From Mariniblastus sp. (GTDB taxonomy: Bacteria; Planctomycetota; Planctomycetia; Pirellulales; Pirellulaceae): a stretch of DNA of 33,513 nt. Positions 22,698 through 31,732 of the stretch are shown here, piece after piece. How positions within the stretch are numbered: the stretch's first letter is position 1; each line of letters opens with the position of its first letter. The DNA lies in assembly GCA_023300235.1 (NCBI GenBank), contig JALZWN010000034.1, positions 1-33,513 on the forward strand. The letters run 5' to 3'. The notes below the pieces were generated by a model that saw only the letters and a program-made list of their open reading frames with translations, did no database searches and was not told where the DNA came from. A program made the position numbers and the translations under genes.

Positions 22698-23912
22698 TCA
22701 ATACTCGCGTGGAGTAATCCTAGCCTGCACGCGTCCCGGCAAACCTTGGATTCGCAAGAAACCCTCCGCGTCGTCTTGGTTGTAGCTTCCACCACCTTCC
22801 ATCGTCGCAATGTCTTCGTCGTACAAACTTACCGGACTCGAACGCTTCGAAATCGCGATGTTACCTTTGTACAACTCCAACGTAACGCTACCAGTCACGC
22901 TCTTTTGAGCTTCTTTATTAAACGCCAGCAGCGAATCAAATTTCGGGCAGAACCAAAAACCGTAGTACACCATCTCCGCAACCTCCGGCGCCATGCGATC
23001 ACGCAAGTGCATCAAGTCACGATCCATCGTCAACTGCTCGACGTAGCGATGCGCATCATAAAGCACGGTCATGCCCGGCGATTCGTAAACTCCGCGGCTC
23101 TTCATGCCCACGAAGCGATTTTCAACCATGTCAATTCGGCCGATACCATTGCGACCACCGATTTCGTTCAGCTTTTCAACCACGCCCAACGCTGAAAGCT
23201 TGTCGCCATTGATCGCAACCGGAACGCCGGACTCAAAATCGATCGTCACCGTTTCGGTTTTATCAGGAGCCTCTTGCGGTGAAACGCCCATCCCAAAATC
23301 AACCAACGCCACGCCGTTAACGTCCAGTTCTTCCAGCTTGCCCGCTTCATAACTAATGTGCAGGCAGTTCTCGTCGCTACTGTACGGCTTTGCTTTAGAA
23401 GCCTTCACCGGGATGCCTCGCTCTTCACAATAGTTCAGCAACTCAGCGCGACCTGGAAACGCGTCGCGAAACTTCTTCAAACGCCACGGAGCGATCATCG
23501 TCACGCCGGCTTCAAGCGCTTCGGCGGCCAACTGAAAACGACACTGATCGTTTCCTTTACCGGTGGCACCATGAGCATAAGCCGTCGCGCCGACTTCCTT
23601 GGCCACTTGCAACATGACTTTCGAAATCAAAGGTCGAGCAATCGACGTACCTAACAAATACGGGCCTTCGTACTTGGCTTGCCACTGCAGCACAGGGAAC
23701 GCAAAGTCACGGCACAGTTCTTCGCGAACGTCGACAATTCGAGCCGACTTCGCACCGGCGGCCTTGGCTTTGTCCAAAACTTGCTGGCGGTCTTCACCGG
23801 GCTGCCCAAGATCCACGTAAACAGCATGGACTTCGTACCCTTCGTCCATCAACCAACCCAAAATGACCGAGGTGTCCAGACCTCCCGAATAAGCTAAAAC
23901 GCAACTTGGCAT
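22698..23912 (-). CDS. argG: Argininosuccinate synthase
   Basis: A 404-residue cytoplasmic enzyme of normal length. It joins citrulline and aspartate using ATP to give argininosuccinate, the second-last step of arginine synthesis. The N-terminal ATP pyrophosphatase loop is AYSGGLDTSV (residues 7-16). Further family blocks are TSIARPLI, YAHGATGKGNDQCRF, SSDENCLHISYE, GRNGIGRIDMVENRFVGMKSRGVYE and GSVTLELYKGN. The start is ATG at 23912 (MPSCVLAYSGG). It stands alone, with no other arg genes in the window, ends at its own terminator, and has about 600 bases free of genes in front. Confidence 0.97.
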   Translation of the reverse strand: MPSCVLAYSGGLDTSVILGWLMDEGYEVHAVYVDLGQPGEDRQQVLDKAKAAGAKSARIVDVREELCRDFAFPVLQWQAKYEGPYLLGTSIARPLISKVMLQVAKEVGATAYAHGATGKGNDQCRFQLAAEALEAGVTMIAPWRLKKFRDAFPGRAELLNYCEERGIPVKASKAKPYSSDENCLHISYEAGKLEELDVNGVALVDFGMGVSPQEAPDKTETVTIDFESGVPVAINGDKLSALGVVEKLNEIGGRNGIGRIDMVENRFVGMKSRGVYESPGMTVLYDAHRYVEQLTMDRDLMHLRDRMAPEVAEMVYYGFWFCPKFDSLLAFNKEAQKSVTGSVTLELYKGNIAISKRSSPVSLYDEDIATMEGGGSYNQDDAEGFLRIQGLPGRVQARITPREY

Positions 23913-24476
23913 GTGTTGATCTTCTATGTTTGAAAACTAAAACAAAAAACGGTTCGCCAAACAAAGCCCGGCGATTAATAGGCTTACAACGATGTGCAAT
24001 TTAACGCAGGTAGCCAGCCGCCTTTGTTCGGGCAGCCCGGGCCTACTTTCAAAATTTCAATATCGACCGTTAACCAGCCAAGACGACAATTATCGTCAGC
24101 ATCAAAACGTACCATGGTCTTCGAATAATCACGACTTAACTCCATTAGACAGCGTAAAAAAACAGCTTAAAAAACCAGCGTAAAAAACTCACCGACATCG
24201 CCTCATCAGCTCACCGCGGCCGGCCGATTGTAGAACAAATCGTCCGCTTTGTGACCCTCAAACCAGACTTAGCCCAAGGTGAATCAGTTTTACAATTTAG
24301 GAAGTCCCTATAATGACAGCCCGCCATAGCAGCCCGCCCAATAACCGGCCGTGAAATCCTGACCAGGTGCTCCGGCTTCAGTAAATCCGTCGCCAGATCC
24401 TCGGTGCATTCACGCTCAAAAACCAACCCGCAATCAATCAACTTCCCGCAAACCACCACCTAGCAGCAGACACGAA
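23913..24476. other. Intergenic region between divergent argG and nnrD
   Basis: No gene is supported in these 564 bases. GAATCAGTTTTACAATTTAG (24281-24300) is a copy of a short motif also found at 27285 and 31733, flanking the dispersed repeat family. CGTAAAAAA is repeated near 24149 and 24179. No strong argG promoter was found. Confidence 0.45.
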
Positions 24477-24505
24477 TTGCCAGCGGCGATTAGCTGCGTT
24501 ACATT
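24477..24505 (+). promoter_or_regulatory. Sigma70-type promoter for nnrD, predicting a leaderless transcript
   Basis: TTGCCA (24477-24482), a 17-base spacer and TACATT (24500-24505) fit sigma70. The start of transcription, about 7 bases after the -10 box, would fall on the A of the ATG at 24512, so the message would have no leader. No ribosome site precedes the ATG, which fits. Confidence 0.5.
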
Positions 24506-24511
24506 TCTCCC

Positions 24512-25516
24512 ATGATCAATTCACATCAATTCAAAGACGCCGCGAAAAAATTTCGCGCTGGACGCATCACACTCGCCGAATTCACCGACCTTGTGATCGA
24601 CAATAAACCCACCCCCAAACCCAACGAAGCCGCGTCGGCCAAGAAATCGGCAACCGCTACCGGCAGCGACGCCATCGAAACACTCCTTCGCCGCCTCCGC
24701 GATCGCCCCGCCGATTCGCACAAAGGCGACTTCGGCCGAATCCTCGCCGTCGGCGGATCCGAAGGCATGGCCGGCGCAATCAGCTTGACAGGCTTGGCAG
24801 CATTACGATCCGGATCGGGCTTAGTCAAAGTCGCTGTCCCCGAAATGATTCAAAGCCTCGTCGCCGCCAACAACCCCTGCCTAATGTCAATCGGCTGCGC
24901 CGCCGACGGCGACAGCTTCCACGGCGCCAACGCCAGCAGCCTCGCCCATCATTGTAACTGGGCCGACGTCGTTGCCATCGGCCCCGGCATGGGGCAGGGC
25001 AGTGCACTGAACTTTATCATGAGCCAACTGTACCCCAGCGTCCAAGTCCCAATGGTTATCGACGCCGATGGCTTGAACGCACTGGCCGACGGCGACGATA
25101 TCGATTTGTCCAAGCACGAAGGCCAACGAGTCCTCACACCGCACCCCGGCGAGTTCTGCCGGTTGGTCGGCGAACAGATCACTTCGCGAGCCAAACTGGA
25201 AGAACGAGCCAAACAGTTGGCCAAAGAAACTCGAACCGTGGTCGTTCTCAAAGGCAACTGCACGTTCGTCAGCGACGGCGAAAACGATTTCAGCAACACC
25301 ACCGGCAACCCTGGCATGGCAACCGCCGGATCGGGTGACGTCCTGACCGGCGTGATCACGTCGCTAATCGGCCAAGGCTTCTCAACCTTCGAAGCCTCCA
25401 CGCTAGGCGTTTACCTTCACGGCAAAGCCGGCGACGAAGCCGCCAAATCAATCGGCGCGATTTCTCTGATCGCTACCGACATCGTGCAGCACCTAGCCAC
25501 CGCGATGAAACCTTAA
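24512..25516 (+). CDS. nnrD: ADP/ATP-dependent NAD(P)H-hydrate dehydratase
   Basis: A 334-residue cytoplasmic repair enzyme. It dehydrates damaged (hydrated) NAD(P)H back to the normal cofactor. The ribokinase-like domain starts near residue 72: KGDFGRILAVGGSEGMAGA, then GLAALRSGSGLVKVAVPE, AIGPGMG, VIDADGLNAL, TPHPGEF, VVLKGNCT and NPGMATAGSGDVLTG, all hallmark blocks. The N-terminal epimerase domain (NnrE) that is often fused is absent. Instead about 60 residues precede the domain: a short helical segment (FRAGRITLAEFTDLVID, 14-30) and a Pro/Ala/Lys-rich linker. The segment resembles the small SHOCT-like helical hairpins; its role is unknown. The gene converges on selO with only 31 bases between the two stops. 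Confidence 0.93.
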   Translation: MINSHQFKDAAKKFRAGRITLAEFTDLVIDNKPTPKPNEAASAKKSATATGSDAIETLLRRLRDRPADSHKGDFGRILAVGGSEGMAGAISLTGLAALRSGSGLVKVAVPEMIQSLVAANNPCLMSIGCAADGDSFHGANASSLAHHCNWADVVAIGPGMGQGSALNFIMSQLYPSVQVPMVIDADGLNALADGDDIDLSKHEGQRVLTPHPGEFCRLVGEQITSRAKLEERAKQLAKETRTVVVLKGNCTFVSDGENDFSNTTGNPGMATAGSGDVLTGVITSLIGQGFSTFEASTLGVYLHGKAGDEAAKSIGAISLIATDIVQHLATAMKP

Positions 25517-25547
25517 TAGACGGTCCCCAGTTTATACGACGACCCGA

Positions 25548-27140
25548 CTACGAACTACAACTCAGCATCGAACACCCCGGTCGCGACCGCGCCCAATCAG
25601 GTCGCTTCGCCGCATAATGCTCCATCTCCGGTTGCTCGTCATACGGTCGCCGCAACAACTCCAACAGCTCCGCGATCATCGAATGATCCCCCGCTTCGGA
25701 TTTATCAATCGCAAGCTGAGCCAAATAGTTCCGCAGCACATACTTTGGATTGACGGCGTTCATTTTTGCCGCTCGATCCTGATCCGAAACCGCCTCTTCT
25801 GACACTCGCTTCTGATAGCGCCGCAACCAATCCACAATCGCTTGCCTTACTTCCCCCGTAACCTGCTTCGGAAGATAGTACGCATCCATCACCAACGCCA
25901 GCAACGCGTCATCGTCGATCGAATCTGATTCCGCTGGCACGGTCGCTAACTTGCGATAGAAAATCGTCATGTCCGTTTCGGTCAACGTCAGCATCACAAA
26001 CAAATCCTGCTTCAGCTTTTCATCAGCCTCTGGATCCAACGAAGCCAAACCAAGCTTACTGGCCATCATCGCGTTCGAATCGGCTTCTACTTTCTTAAGA
26101 AACCCATCCAACCCGACCTGCAACGTTTCGGTCTCGCCCAGCAAACCCACCAATGCACTTCCCAACTGGTACAGATTCCAATGAGCCACCATCGGCTGGT
26201 TGCCGAACCGATAACGCTTGCCCTCAGCATCGGTCGTATTGGGCGTCCAACCGGGATCGTAATCTTCCAGCCAACCGTACGGCCCATAATCGATCGTCAG
26301 CCCCATGATCGACATGTTGTCTGTATTCATCACCCCGTGCACAAACCCAACTCGCATCCAATCGACTACCATCTTGCAAGTCCGATCGCAAACTTCAGCA
26401 AACCAAGCCGCATACACCTCCGGCCCGGGCTCACCCAAATGCGGAAAGTAGTTTTCGATCGTGAAGTCGACCAAGCGTTTTAGGTTTTCCATATCTCCAC
26501 GAGCCGCAAAGATCTGAAAGTTCCCAAACCGAATAAAGTTCGGCGCGACTCGGCAAACAATCGCCCCCGGTTCAAGCCGAGCATTCCCGTCATACATCAT
26601 GTCGCGCATCACTCGCTCACCGGTCAGCACCAAACTAAGCGCCCGCGTCGTCGGCACGCCCAGATGGAACATCGCCTCGCTGCACAAAAACTCTCGCACC
26701 GACGACCGCAACACCGCCAACCCATCCGCCGTTCGCGAATAAGGCGTCGGCCCGGCGCCTTTAAGCTGCAGCGTCCACGGACTGCCATCCGCCGAAACCA
26801 CATCGCCCAGATTGATCGCTCGCCCGTCACCCAACTGCCCAGCCCAATGACCAAACTGGTGTCCGCCATAACACATCGCATGCGGCTGCATCCCCGGCAA
26901 AGTTTCGTTGCCACCAAACACGCTGGCAAACTTTTCGTTATCAAACTCCGCCGCATCCAACCCAATCAACTCCGCAACCTCCGCAGAACCAGCCACCAAC
27001 TGCGGCTTGACCACCGGCGTCGGCATCACGTTCGAATAAAACGCCTGCTCCACCTGCCGCCGAGCATTCGTGAGCTCCGGATCACCAGGCAATTGATCAG
27101 TAAAGCGGTTATTAAAATTGAGTTCGTCGAGAGTAGCCAA
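25548..27140 (-). CDS. selO: Protein adenylyltransferase SelO (YdiU)
   Basis: A 530-residue pseudokinase-fold enzyme that transfers AMP from ATP to Ser, Thr or Tyr of proteins, linked in other bacteria to oxidative stress. Family blocks are CYGGHQFGHWAGQLGDGRA, LKGAGPTPYSRTADG, VLRSSVREFLCSEAM, LGVPTTRAL and HGVMNTDNMSIMGLTIDYG, with the catalytic and metal-binding Asp/Asn. It ends MLSCSS, where other members have a Sec or Cys near the C-terminus; here it is Cys, so no recoding is needed. TTG at 27140 is the only reasonable start, as an in-frame TAA stands two codons before it. It is slightly longer than the E. coli protein (478). It is single and convergent with nnrD. Confidence 0.95.
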   Translation of the reverse strand: MATLDELNFNNRFTDQLPGDPELTNARRQVEQAFYSNVMPTPVVKPQLVAGSAEVAELIGLDAAEFDNEKFASVFGGNETLPGMQPHAMCYGGHQFGHWAGQLGDGRAINLGDVVSADGSPWTLQLKGAGPTPYSRTADGLAVLRSSVREFLCSEAMFHLGVPTTRALSLVLTGERVMRDMMYDGNARLEPGAIVCRVAPNFIRFGNFQIFAARGDMENLKRLVDFTIENYFPHLGEPGPEVYAAWFAEVCDRTCKMVVDWMRVGFVHGVMNTDNMSIMGLTIDYGPYGWLEDYDPGWTPNTTDAEGKRYRFGNQPMVAHWNLYQLGSALVGLLGETETLQVGLDGFLKKVEADSNAMMASKLGLASLDPEADEKLKQDLFVMLTLTETDMTIFYRKLATVPAESDSIDDDALLALVMDAYYLPKQVTGEVRQAIVDWLRRYQKRVSEEAVSDQDRAAKMNAVNPKYVLRNYLAQLAIDKSEAGDHSMIAELLELLRRPYDEQPEMEHYAAKRPDWARSRPGCSMLSCSS

Positions 27141-27284
27141 GAGTTATATTCGCTTGCTAAAAAAGGGTTGGTTTAAAAAGTCGCCCAAACCAAAACGACG
27201 TCAGACAAAACGACGCCAGAGCCACGATCAGAATTGTAACAGTGCCACCGCGATTGACTATCAAAAAACCACCCGCCACCGGGC

Positions 27285-27307
27285 GAATCAATTTTACAAA
27301 TTGATTC
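27285..27307. repeat. Palindrome flanking the dispersed repeat
   Basis: GAATCAATT and AATTGATTC pair perfectly around TTACA. The left half recurs at 31733 (GAATCAGTTTTACAAATT) and 24281, so it belongs to the repeat family's surroundings. Confidence 0.6.
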
Positions 27308-27319
27308 GCTCCAACAAAT

Positions 27320-27502
27320 GGTAGCCCGCCGCGTTAGCAAGGAACTGTGGTGATGGGCTTCTAGCCTGTCATTTGCATGGGGCCAGCGAGTAAGACAGGC
27401 TGGCAGCCCACCTCCACATTTTTTGCTGCGCCAAAGCATGCTAAATCCACAAGCCCGTGAACGAGGACTCCCACCGGTTCCCTGCTAACGCGTCGGGCTA
27501 CC
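27320..27502. repeat. MITE-like element with 26-bp terminal inverted repeats
   Basis: The left end GGTAGCCCGCCGCGTTAGCA, running to 27345, and the inverse of the right end (27477-27502) agree at about 24 of 26 bases. The 183-base element has no coding frame. Inside is a long hairpin (27347-27417: GTGGTGATGGGCT...AGCCTGTC...GACAGGCT...AGCCCACCTCCAC) followed by T6. It lies between selO and the antitoxin gene. A worn copy is at 11425-11611 and fragments are at 30177 and 31765. No clear target-site duplication was seen. The element is non-autonomous; its mobilising enzyme is not in the window. Confidence 0.65.
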
Positions 27503-27549
27503 ACAACACCCACACACCAAGGTAAACTTATGAAACAAGAAGATTACAA

Positions 27550-27777
27550 ATGAATACCGAACAAGCTATCAGCCATATTTCATCACTTCCGGCTTCCGAG
27601 CAAATCCAAGTCATCAATGCGATATGGGATGGACTACCCGAAGACGTTTCCGACTTAATGCCAAAATCTGAGAAAGCGATCCCCAAGGAACGTCTGGCAG
27701 AATACAACGCGAAGCCGAGCAATCTCGTATCCGAAGCGGAACTTAGCGCCGAACTTAACAAGCGAAAGCAGACATGA
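27550..27777 (+). CDS. Addiction-module antitoxin (Unstab_antitox-like)
   Basis: A 75-residue protein. MNTEQAISHISSLPASEQIQ and INAIWDGLPED match the helical N-terminal pattern of the putative addiction-module component family (PF09720), in which the partner is a RelE/ParE-type toxin. The C-terminal tail (about 45-75) is charged and would wrap the toxin. The stop overlaps the ATG of the following toxin frame (ATGA at 27774), the usual layout. Such pairs act as type II toxin-antitoxin modules: the antitoxin binds the toxin and represses the operon. Here the toxin is broken, so the antitoxin is an orphan. An AAGAAG 6 bases before the start could be the ribosome site. Confidence 0.75.
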   Translation: MNTEQAISHISSLPASEQIQVINAIWDGLPEDVSDLMPKSEKAIPKERLAEYNAKPSNLVSEAELSAELNKRKQT

Positions 27778-28041
27778 AACTAAAGCTTGTTCCCGAAGCA
27801 AAGATCGACGTCATTGAAGCTAACGATTCCTTCAGCGATTATCGATCGGGCCTAGGGAACGCTTTGTGAAGACGAATTGTTTTCCTGCTTTCGTCAAATC
27901 AAAACCGCGCCTAAATTATTTGCAGACAATGACACATTTCTCTGTTTTGTCGCGAAGGAACGGGACAAGCAAGAAGAAGCACTAAGCCAACGACAAAGGC
28001 GCCAAGCCGCAAAGAGATCCTTCTTTGCACGCCATACCTGA
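27774..28041 (+). pseudogene. Broken RelE/ParE-family toxin
   Basis: The first frame (27774-27869) gives 31 residues, MKLKLVPEAKIDVIEANDSF, then SDYRSGLGNAL and a stop. The pattern EA..D..EA...Y..GLG is the start of a ParE/RelE toxin. Shifting by one base near 27865 continues it as CEDELFSCFRQIKTAPKLFADND, the expected second helix. After about 27940 the similarity fades: the strands R..L..FPY..YY needed for the active site are missing, though that frame stays open to 28041. So there is a frameshift and a lost C-terminus. A sequencing error could explain the shift but not the missing strands. Confidence 0.65.
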
Positions 28042-28278
28042 CGCCTTCGGTTTTAAGTTCAGAGAAGAGCTTACGCCGTCCGTTCCTGCACCTACCCAGC
28101 AACGGACAACTCAGCCATCTAGAATCTAGCTCACAAACCCCACTCACGCGGGCGGTTTCTTAAAAAACTGAGTTCAAACCGCCAAAGCGAGCTTAACCCC
28201 GACGTTCTGGCAAAGTTTTTGGAATCGAAAGCAAGTTTTTGGCCTGTTTGATCATTTGACCGCTCATAGAATATCGCC
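28042..28278. other. Intergenic region before mnmG
   Basis: No gene is seen. GGCGGTTT (28151-28158) and AAACCGCC (28176-28183) form an 8-base inverted repeat of unknown role. TAGAAT at 28267-28272 lies 6 bases before the mnmG ATG and could be a -10 box for a leaderless transcript, but no good -35 is present. Confidence 0.4.
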
Positions 28279-30123
28279 ATGAGCAAAACCATTTATCAAT
28301 ATGACGTGATCGTAGTTGGAGCCGGCCACGCAGGCACCGAAGCCGCAGCAGCCGCGGCCCGACTGGGCGCCAAAACCGCACTACTGACCACGAACCTGGA
28401 CACCGTCGGCCAAATGAGCTGCAACCCTGCCATCGGCGGAGTCGCCAAAGGCCATCTCGTTCGCGAGATCGATGCGCTGGGCGGACTGATGGGCCAAGCG
28501 ATCGACGCGTCGGGAATTCAATTTCGAATGCTTAACATTCGTAAAGGCCCGGCCATGAACAGCCCGCGAGCTCAAGCGGACAAAAAAGCTTATCAAAACT
28601 GGGTCAAATTCGCGATCGAATCCCAGCCCAACCTCGACCTCCGGCAAGAAGTCGTGCTGGACTTACTAACCGAACAGTCCAACGACAGCGGCGAATCAGC
28701 GAACCAAAAAATCACCGGCGTCGCAGTTCAAGGCGACGTCGAATACCACGCCCCCGCGGTAATCTTGACCACCGGCACGTTCCTGTCAGCCCTGATGCAC
28801 ACCGGCGAAGCCAAAACCAAGGGCGGTCGAGCCGGCGAAGGAACGACCACCGGAATCAGCGCCGCGCTAGATCGACTGGCCTTCCGCGTCGCCCGCTTCA
28901 AAACCGGCACCCCGCCGCGACTCAACAGCCGCACCATCGACTATTCAAAAACCGAAATCCAACCCGGCGACGACGACCCAAGCCCCTTTTCGTTTTTGAC
29001 CGACAATTTCAAAGTCGAACAACTGCCTTGCTGGATCACGTTCACCAACCAAGCCGTCCACGACTTAATCCAAGCCAACCTCCATCGAGCCCCGATGTAC
29101 AGCGGCCAGATCCAAGGTAGCGGCCCTCGGTACTGCCCGTCCATCGAAGACAAAGTCGTCAAGTTCGCCGACAAAGACCGACACCAACTGTTCCTCGAAC
29201 CCGAAGGCCGACAAACGCAAGAAGTTTACGTCAACGGAATTTCAACCAGCCTCCCACGCGACGTTCAAGATCAAATGTTCAAGCTGATCCCCGGTTTGGA
29301 AAACGCACAAATCATGCGTTACGGTTACGCCGTCGAATACGACTTCTGCCCGCCCGAACAATTACGTTCGACCCTCGAAACCAAATCCGTCGCCGGACTG
29401 TACTTCGCAGGACAACTTAACGGCACCACCGGCTACGAAGAAGCCGGCGCACAAGGCCTGATCGCAGGCGCAAACTCGGCACTGAAACTGGCCGGGCGCG
29501 AAGAGTTTGTCGTCGAACGAAACGAAGGCTACATCGGCGTGCTAATCGACGACCTAGTCACTTGCAGCGTCGACGAACCGTACCGAATGTTCACCAGCCG
29601 CGCCGAATACCGCTTGCTACTACGACAAGACAATGCCGACCGTCGCTTGACAGCCAAGGCCGTTGAATTTGGGTTGGCTGGCCAAGATCGCGCCGAACGC
29701 TTGCAAATCAAAGAAAAGGCAATCGCACAAACCCTGGCTAAAATCGAGGACACTCGCATCGAGGGCGTCACGCTGCACAAACGACTCAAACGCACCGAAA
29801 CGAAATGGGAAGAATTAGTCGAACTACTTCCCGAACTGGGTAACGTATCCGCCGACGTTCGCCAACAAGTCACCTACGACGTAAAATACGCTGGCTACGT
29901 GACTCGCCAACAAGCGACCGTCGACAAACACAAGCGACTGGCAAAACGAAAGATCCCAGACCACTTTGATTACCTAGCATTACCGCACCTGCGAATCGAA
30001 GCCAAAGAAAAGCTAACTCGCTTCCGACCCACCAGCCTCGATCAGGCTCAGCGCATCAGCGGCATCACGCCCGCAGACATCGCGATGGTGATCTTGCACC
30101 TGGAAAAGAAAAGCAAAAACTAA
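28279..30123 (+). CDS. mnmG: tRNA uridine 5-carboxymethylaminomethyl modification enzyme, FAD-binding subunit
   Basis: A 614-residue cytoplasmic flavoprotein of normal length. With MnmE (not in the window) it puts the carboxymethylaminomethyl group on the wobble uridine of several tRNAs. The FAD dinucleotide motif is [15 protein letters not shown] (Gly14, Gly16, Gly19). Family blocks follow: [94 protein letters not shown], and the C-terminal [15 protein letters not shown] and [15 protein letters not shown]. No ribosome site precedes the ATG. It stands alone here, without mnmE or rsmG next to it. Its stop codon lies inside an 11-base palindrome (30118-30140). Confidence 0.97.
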   Translation: MSKTIYQYDVIVVGAGHAGTEAAAAAARLGAKTALLTTNLDTVGQMSCNPAIGGVAKGHLVREIDALGGLMGQAIDASGIQFRMLNIRKGPAMNSPRAQADKKAYQNWVKFAIESQPNLDLRQEVVLDLLTEQSNDSGESANQKITGVAVQGDVEYHAPAVILTTGTFLSALMHTGEAKTKGGRAGEGTTTGISAALDRLAFRVARFKTGTPPRLNSRTIDYSKTEIQPGDDDPSPFSFLTDNFKVEQLPCWITFTNQAVHDLIQANLHRAPMYSGQIQGSGPRYCPSIEDKVVKFADKDRHQLFLEPEGRQTQEVYVNGISTSLPRDVQDQMFKLIPGLENAQIMRYGYAVEYDFCPPEQLRSTLETKSVAGLYFAGQLNGTTGYEEAGAQGLIAGANSALKLAGREEFVVERNEGYIGVLIDDLVTCSVDEPYRMFTSRAEYRLLLRQDNADRRLTAKAVEFGLAGQDRAERLQIKEKAIAQTLAKIEDTRIEGVTLHKRLKRTETKWEELVELLPELGNVSADVRQQVTYDVKYAGYVTRQQATVDKHKRLAKRKIPDHFDYLALPHLRIEAKEKLTRFRPTSLDQAQRISGITPADIAMVILHLEKKSKN

Positions 30124-30173
30124 CCAAAGTTTGGTTAGTTTCTCGGCCGTTTCGGCGTTTGGCGACGCCGAAA
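30118..30173 (+). terminator. Two hairpins at the end of mnmG
   Basis: AACTAACCAAA and TTTGGTTAGTT (30118-30140) form a palindrome that includes the mnmG stop. TTTCGGCGT and ACGCCGAAA (30150-30173) form a perfect 9-base stem. Neither is followed by a T-run, so factor-independent termination is uncertain. Confidence 0.4.
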
Positions 30174-30176
30174 AAT

Positions 30177-30210
30177 GTGGTGATGGCACTTCCAGCCTGT
30201 CGTGCGCGCC
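30177..30210 (+). repeat. Fragment of the dispersed repeat hairpin arm
   Basis: GTGGTGATGGCACTTCCAGC, followed by CTGTC, matches the left hairpin arm at 11449-11472 and 27347-27370. The right arm is missing. It lies between mnmG and the M28 peptidase gene. Confidence 0.6.
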
Positions 30211-30255
30211 AACAAGCCAGCGACTAGACATCCCCAACCCAACCACGACCTCCCA

Positions 30256-31698
30256 ATGCAAAAAACATCGCTCCTAGTTGCCTTCTCGCTTTTATTGTTT
30301 GCCTCAAATAGCTTCGGCCAACAAGCGCCCCCCCAACCCTCGCTGGAAAAAATCAACCAGCAATCGATCACCGAGACGATCAAGTTTTTGGCCAGCGACG
30401 AACTGGCAGGACGAGACACACCTTCGCCTGGCTTGGACAAAGCCTCAAGCTTCGTCGCCGATCGTTTCAAAAAAGCAGGCCTAGACCCTCTGGGCACTGA
30501 CGGCACGTTTTTTCAAACCACCACCAAAGCGACCGCCCAAGCCCCTCGTTCCGCCACGCTCTCCAACGACGGGCAACCCCTGAAAACACTTGGCGTCCTA
30601 AGCGCCAACCAAACCCAGTTCAAACACGCAGGCCCGATCACGCTCGTCGACGCCAAACAACTCGCCAACCAAAAGTTCACCGGCCCAGTTACGATCGTCG
30701 CGCCACCCTTCAACCAACGCTCCAGCAACAACAGCTTCACAAGCCTGCTAAAACAGTTGGCCCAACAAGGCGCAACCGCATGCCTGGTACAAGTCGCTCC
30801 CAAACACCGACTCATTGGCCGCAGCTTCCGAGCCTCACAGCTGCACTTAGTCGATGAATTCAAAGGCCTCGAAGGCCCTGTGATTTTGATTCCGCCTGCA
30901 AAACTGGGCAACGTCACCATCGATCTTGCAAAACAAGTCAACGGCTCGGCAGTCGTCAAAAACGTAATCGGAGTCCTCCGCGGAAACGATCCCGACCTCG
31001 CCAAACAAGCCATCATTTTTTCTGCTCACCTAGACCACATCGGTATCGGCGTCGCCAACCCGACCGGCGACAAAATCAACAACGGAGCCGACGACGACGC
31101 CTCGGGAGTCACCGCCGTGCTAACACTGGCCGATGCCTACGCGGCGAATCCAATCAAACCAAAACGAAGCGTCATCTTCATGACCTTCTGGGGCGAAGAA
31201 CGTGGCCTACTCGGCTCACGGCATTATGCCGCCGATCCAACTTGGCCGCTCCAAGACACGATCGCCAATTTGAATCTTGAAATGCTCGGCCGCCCCGAAC
31301 CAGGAGCCCACGGCAAAACCTGGATGACCGGCTGGAACCAATCAGACTTGGGCAAGTTGATGGAGCAAGGAGCCCAGCAGGCAGGCGTGCTGGTGTTCGA
31401 GCACCCTCGGTTCAGCAGTATGCTGTACCGGCAGAGCGACAATTGGCCGCTGGCCGAAAAAGGCGTCATCGCCCATTCGTTTTCCGCAGGGTCGCTCCAC
31501 AAAGACTACCATCAGCCGACCGACGAGTGGGATCGGTTGCGACTGGACCACATGACCAAAGTCATCAAAGGACTGTTCGCCGGTAGCTTGCCAATTGCCA
31601 ACGGCGAAGCAACACCCGCCAAATCTGCCAACCGCCGTCCAGGCCAGCCACTTGTACCCATTCAAAAGCCTCCATTTAAAGCGCCAAAAGAACTGTAG
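30256..31698 (+). CDS. Secreted M28-family zinc aminopeptidase
   Basis: A 480-residue protein starting at ATG 30256, where a signal peptide begins (1-21, ending NSFG); a longer frame from 30202 would bury it. The region from about 40 to 240 holds TIKFLASDELAGRDTPSPG, typical for the family's N-terminal part, and a PA-like insert. The peptidase core shows the two-zinc ligands: SAHLDHIG (His258, Asp260), NNGADDDASG (Asp279), FWGEERGLLGS (Glu314, Glu315), NLEMLGR (Glu342, where many members have Asp) and KDYHQPTDE (His419). All ligands are present, so it should be active, removing N-terminal residues from peptides outside the cytoplasm. The tail is Pro/Lys-rich. It is a single gene. Confidence 0.92.
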   Translation: MQKTSLLVAFSLLLFASNSFGQQAPPQPSLEKINQQSITETIKFLASDELAGRDTPSPGLDKASSFVADRFKKAGLDPLGTDGTFFQTTTKATAQAPRSATLSNDGQPLKTLGVLSANQTQFKHAGPITLVDAKQLANQKFTGPVTIVAPPFNQRSSNNSFTSLLKQLAQQGATACLVQVAPKHRLIGRSFRASQLHLVDEFKGLEGPVILIPPAKLGNVTIDLAKQVNGSAVVKNVIGVLRGNDPDLAKQAIIFSAHLDHIGIGVANPTGDKINNGADDDASGVTAVLTLADAYAANPIKPKRSVIFMTFWGEERGLLGSRHYAADPTWPLQDTIANLNLEMLGRPEPGAHGKTWMTGWNQSDLGKLMEQGAQQAGVLVFEHPRFSSMLYRQSDNWPLAEKGVIAHSFSAGSLHKDYHQPTDEWDRLRLDHMTKVIKGLFAGSLPIANGEATPAKSANRRPGQPLVPIQKPPFKAPKEL

Positions 31699-31732
31699 CC
31701 GTGAGACTTCTTCGTGAACGCCAAAACAGAGT

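Noticed and set aside
24211-24459. 82-residue frame in the argG-nnrD gap
   Set aside because: No domain or ribosome site, and it crosses a dispersed repeat motif.
27118-27324. Frames at 27118-27324 and 31701-31892 sharing NQFYKL
   Set aside because: The similarity comes from the dispersed DNA repeat (GAATCA.TTTTACAAATT), not from a conserved protein.
27774-27869. A real 31-residue peptide gene
   Set aside because: The sequence matches the start of a RelE/ParE toxin, and the match continues in the shifted frame, so a broken toxin explains it better.
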